Of a DNA stretch of 64,000 nucleotides, positions 58,611-64,000 are shown piece after piece. The notes under the pieces were generated by a model that saw nothing but the letters and a program-made list of their open reading frames with translations, was not told where the DNA came from and made no database searches. The DNA comes from Prolixibacteraceae bacterium (GTDB lineage Bacteria > Bacteroidota > Bacteroidia > Bacteroidales > Prolixibacteraceae): contig DOAQ01000037.1 of NCBI GenBank assembly GCA_003506435.1, positions 124,001-188,000 on the forward strand, in the 5' to 3' direction. The first letter of the stretch is position 1. Every line of letters starts with the position of its first letter. A program made the position numbers and the translations under genes.

Positions 58611-58629
58611 TATTTGTCAGACAAATATA
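58611..58629 (-). promoter_or_regulatory. FadR/GntR-type operator overlapping a -7 box
   Basis: TATTTGTC-A-GACAAATA (58611-58627) is a perfect 17-base palindrome, and its core TTGTCAGACAA fits the TNGTNNNACNA consensus of FadR-type regulators. On the minus strand TATATTTG (58629-58622) is a TAnnTTTG -7 box overlapping it. The palindrome ends 17 bases before the regulator start codon, so binding would block transcription: autoregulation plus control of the whole operon. Confidence 0.75.
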
Positions 58630-58729
58630 CAAACTAATTTGATTTTTAATATCTCAATGCGTTTATGTGCAAAAAAATATTTGATATTATAGGTTATTAC
58701 TTATGCAATAAATTTGAATATTAAGGAAA

Positions 58730-59593
58730 TCATTCCTGATGAAAAGCCTGTGACACAAAATCCAATACCTCGGGGAGCGCTGTACGCCAGTAGGTCCAGG
58801 TATGCCCCCCGTCGCGGATGCGGAATTCATGGGGGATTTCTTTCTTCCTCATAGCTATGTGTATTAATGAACTCCCTTCATACCAAGAGTCGCCATCACC
58901 ACAGTCGATATACCAGCGTACTACTTTTTTCTGTTCCTCCGGCATGTTTTCGACCAGGTATAAGGCGCTATATTGTTGATAATATGTTTCTGCTTCTTTG
59001 TCGGTAACGGTTTCTTTTTCCCGCTGTTTCAGGTGTTCTTTTGCAGCATTCAGCGATAATGGTCCGGTATTAGAGCTCAGCGGACAGGCCGATGAGAACA
59101 GTTCCGGATGGTGCAGGGCGTAAATGAAGGCACCGCCTCCTCCCATCGACAATCCCGCAATTGCCCGGTACCGCTTTTCTCCCTTGATCCGGTATTTCCC
59201 TTCTATAAAAGGGATAAACTCTTCAAAAAAGAAATCTTCGTAACGCCATTCTCCTTTTACAGAATTAAAGTAACCGCGTTTGCCAGTATTGGCATTAGGC
59301 ATTACAATGATCATAGGGGTAGCCTTCCTTTCATTTATTGCTTTATCCGCAATATATAAGACTTCACCAAACTGCACCCAGCCTGTTTGGTCGTCGCCAC
59401 CACCGTGTAGGAGGTAAAGCACCGGGTAACTTCTCTGTGAAGATTCGTAATCGGGAGGTAAATAGACCGCGTATTTTCTTTCGCTATTAAGGATTGAGCT
59501 CTTCATCGACAGGTTATCGAATACTTTACCATTCTGGGCTAACAAGAAGATTGAAATAAAAATGCAAAACAGAAACAGAAACACTTTTTTCAT
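58730..59593 (-). CDS. Secreted CE1-like esterase
   Basis: A 287-residue exported alpha/beta hydrolase of the esterase D/feruloyl esterase-like group. ATG 59593 (MKKVFLFLFCIFISIFLLAQ) gives a clean signal peptide; the frame extends five codons upstream. The oxyanion loop is LYLLHGGGDD near 60-69, the nucleophile elbow GLSMGGGG near 146-153, and the catalytic His is in RDGGHTWTYWR near the end. Relatives deacetylate or deferuloylate plant polysaccharides, which matches the locus. It lies 136 bases upstream of the GntR regulator start on the same strand. Confidence 0.85.
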   Translation of the reverse strand: MKKVFLFLFCIFISIFLLAQNGKVFDNLSMKSSILNSERKYAVYLPPDYESSQRSYPVLYLLHGGGDDQTGWVQFGEVLYIADKAINERKATPMIIVMPNANTGKRGYFNSVKGEWRYEDFFFEEFIPFIEGKYRIKGEKRYRAIAGLSMGGGGAFIYALHHPELFSSACPLSSNTGPLSLNAAKEHLKQREKETVTDKEAETYYQQYSALYLVENMPEEQKKVVRWYIDCGDGDSWYEGSSLIHIAMRKKEIPHEFRIRDGGHTWTYWRTALPEVLDFVSQAFHQE

Positions 59594-59682
59594 TTTTCTT
59601 CTTTTCATTCTTTTAAACTTTTATGGTTTATTTATATATTAGTTATGATATTTTTATTTTAATACTCACAAATGAATCGTTT

Positions 59683-61032
59683 TCATTTATCGGATAAAGC
59701 ATAATACGCAACCTCGGCAAAGAAGAATTCAGACAGATTTAGTTTTGAATAATCATAATGACTGATCACCTTTTTTATAAGTTTATTATTTTTGGGATCA
59801 CCCTCCATCGCAATAATTGAGGCCGCAGCCAAGGGATTTGTCATATATCTTTTCTCATATGATTTCCGTTGACCTAATTTATCCTGATCCCCCATTCCTG
59901 ACAATTTCTCTGCATCTTTCTGAGTTGTTTGTGGAAACCAGTAAGGATAGCCTTCACGCCAATTGGCATGTCCAAACACTTTGTCATCATCATTGTCAAA
60001 TTTTTCATATTCGTAAATTCCATCCATTGCATTTTGTGCATTCTGAACCAGACCAGTTTGATATTTTGCTCTGATTGTTTCATCATTTTCCATGGCTTTC
60101 AAATAATACAATGTAGCCTGATTCTTTACGTAAATCCATAGTACTCTCTTATCCATGTTGAATTGTTTGAATATTAAGGTGTCAATTCGATAACCTGCGG
60201 CACATATATCTATTCGTATTTTATCAGAATCTGAAACTTGCTCAACTGACTTTCGCGGACGTTCGTACAAAGCCGTTTTATATTCTTCAAGCCAAACAGG
60301 TTCTTGAAACAACTTGTACATCATTCGAAGCACAAACAAGTAAGTAGTAACCTCAAGATAATTATTGGATTTCAGGTCTCCCCGAAAATCTCCTTTGAAA
60401 TGTCCATCACAAGGAAGTTTCCAGTCTAACAACTTTAATGCTGATGTTACTTCCTGCAGTTTGTCCATTACCAATTTACGATGTTGTGGTGTTGGAATAT
60501 CACTCATCAGATAGCTGTATAGTCCAATATACCAAGGAATCGTTTGATCAACAGACCCCAAAGGATAATGACATTTCCCATCCGTTCCAATGCCTCTTGT
60601 TACAAATCCGGGTACATCAGATACTGATGCACATTTCAAAAGGCCATCTGCCAGGCGTTGGGCTTTTTCTTTATCAATTTCATCTCCGCTTCTTTTTGCC
60701 CTTTCGCAAGCAGCCATTAAATATAAGCCGGTAAAAAAAGGACCATTTTCGATTGGGCTCCACCATCCAATTGCATTTGGTTTTCCCAATTCACAATCTT
60801 CGGGAGTAGGAGTTTCTCCTACAAAATCATTAATAATTCCATATTTGTCAATGAATTTTTCCCAGAGCTCCTTATTAGCCTGTTCTATTGCTTGTTCTAC
60901 AGATTTTTGTGATTTTGCCGAAAGTGGTGTTATCAGAAGTACAGAACATAATGCGATAGTATAAAATAAGTAACGACAATAATAAGCTGAAAATCTTTGT
61001 TGGTTATAAATAGAATAAGCAAATGATTGCAT
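59683..61032 (-). CDS. Secreted protein of unknown function, helical-toroid-like
   Basis: A 449-residue protein with a hydrophobic leader (YTIALCSVLLITPLSA, probably cut after AKS) and then a mostly helical body with aromatic-rich loops: GWWSPIENGPFFTGLYLMA near 88-106, GSVDQTIPWYIGLYSYL near 160, and NWREGYPYWFPQTT near 363. The pattern is that of alpha/alpha-toroid glycoside hydrolases or polysaccharide lyases, but I cannot place it in a family and no catalytic pair is assigned. The first Met is used. Confidence 0.55.
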   Translation of the reverse strand: MQSFAYSIYNQQRFSAYYCRYLFYTIALCSVLLITPLSAKSQKSVEQAIEQANKELWEKFIDKYGIINDFVGETPTPEDCELGKPNAIGWWSPIENGPFFTGLYLMAACERAKRSGDEIDKEKAQRLADGLLKCASVSDVPGFVTRGIGTDGKCHYPLGSVDQTIPWYIGLYSYLMSDIPTPQHRKLVMDKLQEVTSALKLLDWKLPCDGHFKGDFRGDLKSNNYLEVTTYLFVLRMMYKLFQEPVWLEEYKTALYERPRKSVEQVSDSDKIRIDICAAGYRIDTLIFKQFNMDKRVLWIYVKNQATLYYLKAMENDETIRAKYQTGLVQNAQNAMDGIYEYEKFDNDDDKVFGHANWREGYPYWFPQTTQKDAEKLSGMGDQDKLGQRKSYEKRYMTNPLAAASIIAMEGDPKNNKLIKKVISHYDYSKLNLSEFFFAEVAYYALSDK

Positions 61033-61063
61033 AAATTAAGTATTTGATTAGTTGTGATATAAA

Positions 61064-63211
61064 TTAGTTCCCGTAATAAGGTAGTCCGTTCGATTTCTTG
61101 TATAGTTGCAATCCTCCACGCCCTGCCGGAACAATTACCATATCTTTATCCTCAACCACCAGGCCTGGATTACCAAGTGAATCCAGTTGCCATACTTTCT
61201 GAAGTGATTCGGGATTGTCTATATTGACCGCCGTGACCAGTCCCAGTCTTCTGTGTGATACATACATCCGAGAGTTATAAATAGTAGGTTTACCTTCCAG
61301 TTTAACATTTTCAACTATTACGGGTTTTTCGATAGTTAGCCGGGGTTTGTCCGGCGGATTTTGTGTGACAATTCCGCCATTATAAATTGCCCAAAATTTA
61401 TCTTTGTAGTATGCGGCACCGTTGAACATTTTCAATGCAGGAAAAGCCTGTCCTTTTGGTATTATGCCTTGCTTTTTAGTGATTTCATAGAAAAAGGCTC
61501 CCGGACTATGCCAGCTACAAGCAACGAACCGGTCATTCGACATTTCTTTAGGTAAAGGAAGACGGTACATATTTCCTGCAGTTTGCCGGTCATAACCTAC
61601 GCATGTCATCTTTTTCAAATCTGATAAATCAATAAACTCAAGTATATTGGCCCCGGCATGTAAAAATGCATATTTTTGGTCGGGACTGATTAACAATTGA
61701 TAAATTCCACCATGTTCGGATTTGTAGCGTCCTAGTAAAACAGGAATTGCATTTTTTGCATATTCCCATACTGAAAATCCTTCATTCCCTTCCGCAAGAA
61801 ATAGATGATTGTTGTGCTGATAAACATCAAATACTATTGATTTTGTTTCCAGGATTTGTTTTCCTGTCAGTTTGGGCCTCAGGGTTACCTCGTGTACCCC
61901 ATTTTCACCTGCAGCAATTAACGCTTTTCCATTTTTACAAATAAATACTGAATGAACCTGCCCATTAGGAAGATATACTGACGGGGAAACCGTTTCTTTT
62001 GTTTTGAGAGATGCAGGCATTGTTGTACCGGATTCTTTACCGGTAATGGGAACTGCAAATTCTTTTGCACCTACTACATATAAATCATCCATTTTCCCGG
62101 CAATATACAGTACCCCATCACCTATGGCAAATCCGCCAACAGGGCCACTTTTTTCTCCTTTTTTGAAAACGGATTTCATATGATCAGGCATTTTAACTTT
62201 TGGCAACAGAGCATGACCGACTAAAACAGGATTTTGAGGATTGCTTACATTTACAACAAACAGGCCAGCCTCTGTATCTCCCACAAAAGCATAATTCCCG
62301 GATACCTGAACGTCCCACATATCGATATGGAGCATGTAAAAGACAACGGGAAATTTTAGTACTGATAATGTTTTTGGATTGTACGGATTTGAAACATCTA
62401 TAATTTCCAAGCCATGTCCTTTGCCGAAGTATGTTGAATCCCTATTGTCCCAGCTCCATCCCCTGGCATGATGGCCTGTAGCTGCAAAACAAAGGTTATC
62501 TTTTACAAAAACTCCATCTCCAAACCCATCAAGCTTAGTCTTTGATATGATTTTAGGTTCCCCCGGATTTGAAATATTGCACACCACCATTTCACGGGTA
62601 CCCCAGTCTCCAACAAACGCTAAACTGTCTTTGATAAAAACCGACTGTGCTTCGCCTGTAAGAGTCATCCCCAAAAAGGAAGGGCTTTGCGGATGTGAAA
62701 TATCGATAAACTCTACCCCGTACTGTCGATTGGCTACAGATGCCAAAGATCCTGAAACCGCGATTCCTGTTCCTAATTCAATTGTATCGTAATGAGCTGC
62801 TTTTACCATATTTCGGGGATTTCGTACGTCTATTACAAACAACCCTTCTTCCCGGGAAGTAACGTATGCATATCCTCTTTCCACTTCTATTTGACGAACA
62901 TTTCCAAGTCCGTCAAGCGTATTAAGCAAAACTGGATTTTCGGGGGAAGAAATATCGAAGGAATAGATACGGCCACTACCAATAGCATATAAAATCTTGC
63001 CACAAACCGCCGCATCCGAACAAGGGCCTATTTTCAGACTTTTCAAAACCGGCAACTTTTTCGTGTTTACAGAAATTGAGTTTTGTGCATAAATTTGAGA
63101 TGCAATAAGAAAGGCCAGTAAAATTGTTGTAAATCTTTTTAAACTATTAAATCGATTCCTTAATTCGGCGTCTTGCCCTTCTGAGATAAACGTTTTTAGT
63201 CTTGCTTTCAT
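61064..63211 (-). CDS. LVIVD-repeat secreted beta-propeller protein
   Basis: A 715-residue exported protein. After a longish N-terminus with a signal segment (TTILLAFLIASQIYAQ) it holds at least six LVIVD-type repeats, each of the form strand-x-V/IDVSNPQNPxxxG: for example FDISSPENPVLLN, IDVRNPRNMVKAA, IDISHPQSPSFLG, CNISNPGEPKIIS, IDVSNPYNPKTLS and VNVSNPQNPVLVG. These repeats form beta-propeller blades and occur in surface proteins that bind proteins or glycans. No enzymatic motif is seen. It is 31 bases upstream of the unknown secreted gene, so the two probably share a transcript. Confidence 0.85.
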   Translation of the reverse strand: MKARLKTFISEGQDAELRNRFNSLKRFTTILLAFLIASQIYAQNSISVNTKKLPVLKSLKIGPCSDAAVCGKILYAIGSGRIYSFDISSPENPVLLNTLDGLGNVRQIEVERGYAYVTSREEGLFVIDVRNPRNMVKAAHYDTIELGTGIAVSGSLASVANRQYGVEFIDISHPQSPSFLGMTLTGEAQSVFIKDSLAFVGDWGTREMVVCNISNPGEPKIISKTKLDGFGDGVFVKDNLCFAATGHHARGWSWDNRDSTYFGKGHGLEIIDVSNPYNPKTLSVLKFPVVFYMLHIDMWDVQVSGNYAFVGDTEAGLFVVNVSNPQNPVLVGHALLPKVKMPDHMKSVFKKGEKSGPVGGFAIGDGVLYIAGKMDDLYVVGAKEFAVPITGKESGTTMPASLKTKETVSPSVYLPNGQVHSVFICKNGKALIAAGENGVHEVTLRPKLTGKQILETKSIVFDVYQHNNHLFLAEGNEGFSVWEYAKNAIPVLLGRYKSEHGGIYQLLISPDQKYAFLHAGANILEFIDLSDLKKMTCVGYDRQTAGNMYRLPLPKEMSNDRFVACSWHSPGAFFYEITKKQGIIPKGQAFPALKMFNGAAYYKDKFWAIYNGGIVTQNPPDKPRLTIEKPVIVENVKLEGKPTIYNSRMYVSHRRLGLVTAVNIDNPESLQKVWQLDSLGNPGLVVEDKDMVIVPAGRGGLQLYKKSNGLPYYGN

Positions 63212-63281
63212 AAATAGTTATTTTCATTAATCTTCTCTAACATAAAATGTTGATTCTTTATATGTCAATCATATTGGCATT

Positions 63282-63357
63282 CTTAAATGCAAAAAAACTC
63301 CATTTTTTCTTTCACCAATTCTTTCATCTTCTCATAAACCGGGTGCATAAACACATC
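63282..63357 (-). pseudogene. Stranded copy of the aldolase gene 3' end
   Basis: About 75 bases here match 48228-48301 with only a few changes. Translated, they give DVFMHPVYEKMKELVKEKME then FFCI and a stop; the intact aldolase ends with the same run and then FFALRK. Nothing upstream of this tail remains: similarity stops abruptly at 63357, right beside an inverted repeat. It is the end of a deleted second aldolase gene or a copied fragment. Confidence 0.85.
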
Positions 63358-63358
63358 T

Positions 63359-63396
63359 TTAGGAATACCTATTAAATTAATAATAAGTATTCCTAA
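63359..63396. repeat. Perfect 10-bp inverted repeat at the remnant junction
   Basis: TTAGGAATAC (63359-63368) and GTATTCCTAA (63387-63396) are exact inverted copies with an 18-base AT-rich spacer. No T tract follows on either strand, so it is a poor terminator. Its start, one base beyond the aldolase fragment, suggests a role in the rearrangement, or an element footprint. Confidence 0.7.
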
Positions 63397-63424
63397 GTGA
63401 TGTTCAGATTGAAATTCTTATACC

Positions 63425-64000
63425 TTAGTTTGCCCCTGCCCAGCCTGGATTCTGAACAAGATTTTCATTCATAATACAATCTTCAATTGGAATAGGGTAA
63501 TAATATTGTTTGGGTTCAATAAAAGTTCTCCCATTTGGTAAAGATTTCTGATATGGAGCCAGGTATCCTTCACTATCCAAATAAATATCCGTACCCACTT
63601 TTACAGTAGGATATTGATATTTATTGAATTTTATTCCTCTTATTGCTTCAGGCCTTAAAAGAAATTTACCGGCTTTCCAACGGACCAGATCATCCCATCG
63701 AAAGTTTTCCCATGCCAGTTCAACTCTTCGTTCACGTCTTATCTCCCTGATTAAAGAAGATGGCGTGTATCCGCAAAATGTTGAATATGCTGCATCCAAC
63801 TGAGGATCGTCGGGAATCGCGCTTAACATTAAATGAGGCATTCCGACACGATCTCTTAATTTATTTATTGTAGCATTCAAAACGGTCTGTGTACATACCC
63901 CTAACTCAGCTTTTGCTTCTGCATTTGTTAACAATATTTCGGCATATCTGAATACAGGGCAAGGCATTACTCCGGTTTGTAAAGCATTGTACTCAGCAGG
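63425..64000 (-). CDS. susD: SusD/RagB-family lipoprotein, C-terminal part
   Basis: The reading frame is open to the window edge; only the last about 191 residues are present, so the gene starts outside. SusD C-terminal features are clear: PVFRYAEILLTNAEAKAELG, then LIREIRRERRVELAWENFRW with DDLVRWKAG, and YPIPIEDC with the QNPGW ending. It belongs to another SusCD pair to the right, showing that a further glycan locus begins there on the same strand. Confidence 0.9.
   Translation of the reverse strand, partial: PAEYNALQTGVMPCPVFRYAEILLTNAEAKAELGVCTQTVLNATINKLRDRVGMPHLMLSAIPDDPQLDAAYSTFCGYTPSSLIREIRRERRVELAWENFRWDDLVRWKAGKFLLRPEAIRGIKFNKYQYPTVKVGTDIYLDSEGYLAPYQKSLPNGRTFIEPKQYYYPIPIEDCIMNENLVQNPGWAGAN

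Noticed and set aside
1..64000. CRISPR arrays, rRNA or tRNA genes
   Set aside because: I read for spaced direct repeats and cloverleaf patterns and found none that hold up; a tRNA scan would be decisive.

Overview
The window comes from a member of the Bacteroidota. The evidence is two tandem SusC/SusD pairs plus part of a third SusD, an ECF sigma/FecR switch, an RteC regulator and DUF4099/DUF3945/DUF1896 genes of the Bacteroides conjugative-transposon type, TAnnTTTG-like -7 promoter boxes, and a weak Shine-Dalgarno habit. The many secreted glycoside hydrolases point to a polysaccharide degrader from sediment, water or gut. I cannot name the genus.

Region 1 (1 to about 12,600) is part of an integrative/conjugative element. 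It holds the 3' part of a group II intron with its maturase, a TIR-domain gene of likely defence or signalling role, then DUF4099/DUF3945, DUF1896 and a 1,743-residue DNA methylase-helicase. On the other strand are an HTH protein, a small conserved protein and RteC. Integrase, relaxase and transfer genes are not in view. The host boundary probably lies between RteC (12,447) and a decayed rhaM fragment (about 12,635).

Region 2 (12,755-19,326, minus strand) is an operon-like run: GDP-mannose 3,5-epimerase, a nucleotidyltransferase/GHMP-kinase-like fusion, mannose-1-phosphate guanylyltransferase, FucP-type permease, RhaM-type mutarotase and a GH29 alpha-L-fucosidase. It is divergent from a LacI-type regulator (19,587). 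The gene set suggests metabolism of L-galactose/L-fucose through GDP-sugars, and it resembles the first part of the plant L-galactose route.

Region 3 (20,803-43,667, minus) is a polysaccharide utilization locus. Sigma factor and FecR lead, followed by a terminator, two SusC/SusD pairs, a DUF1735-type surface lipoprotein, a broken secreted gene, a GH16 endo-hydrolase, a GH2 beta-mannosidase-like enzyme, an MFS transporter, a D-lyxose/D-mannose isomerase, a PfkB kinase and a mannitol-1-phosphate dehydrogenase-like protein. The likely flow is binding and import of oligosaccharides, release of mannose (and perhaps mannitol), and conversion to fructose 6-phosphate.

Region 4 (43,818-58,593, minus) starts with a FadR-type GntR regulator that has a near-perfect operator on its own promoter. 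Next come FGGY kinase, FAD-linked oxidase, Fe-S partner, MFS sugar porter, IolB/KduI-like isomerase, PfkB kinase, L-fucose-isomerase-family protein, class II aldolase, GH30, GH97 and an SGNH hydrolase. The combination does not match a textbook pathway and is the best candidate for an undescribed catabolic system.

Region 5 (58,730-64,000, minus) holds a CE1-like esterase, a secreted protein of unknown function, an LVIVD-repeat beta-propeller, a stranded copy of the aldolase 3' end, a perfect inverted repeat and the C-terminal part of another SusD that runs out of the window.
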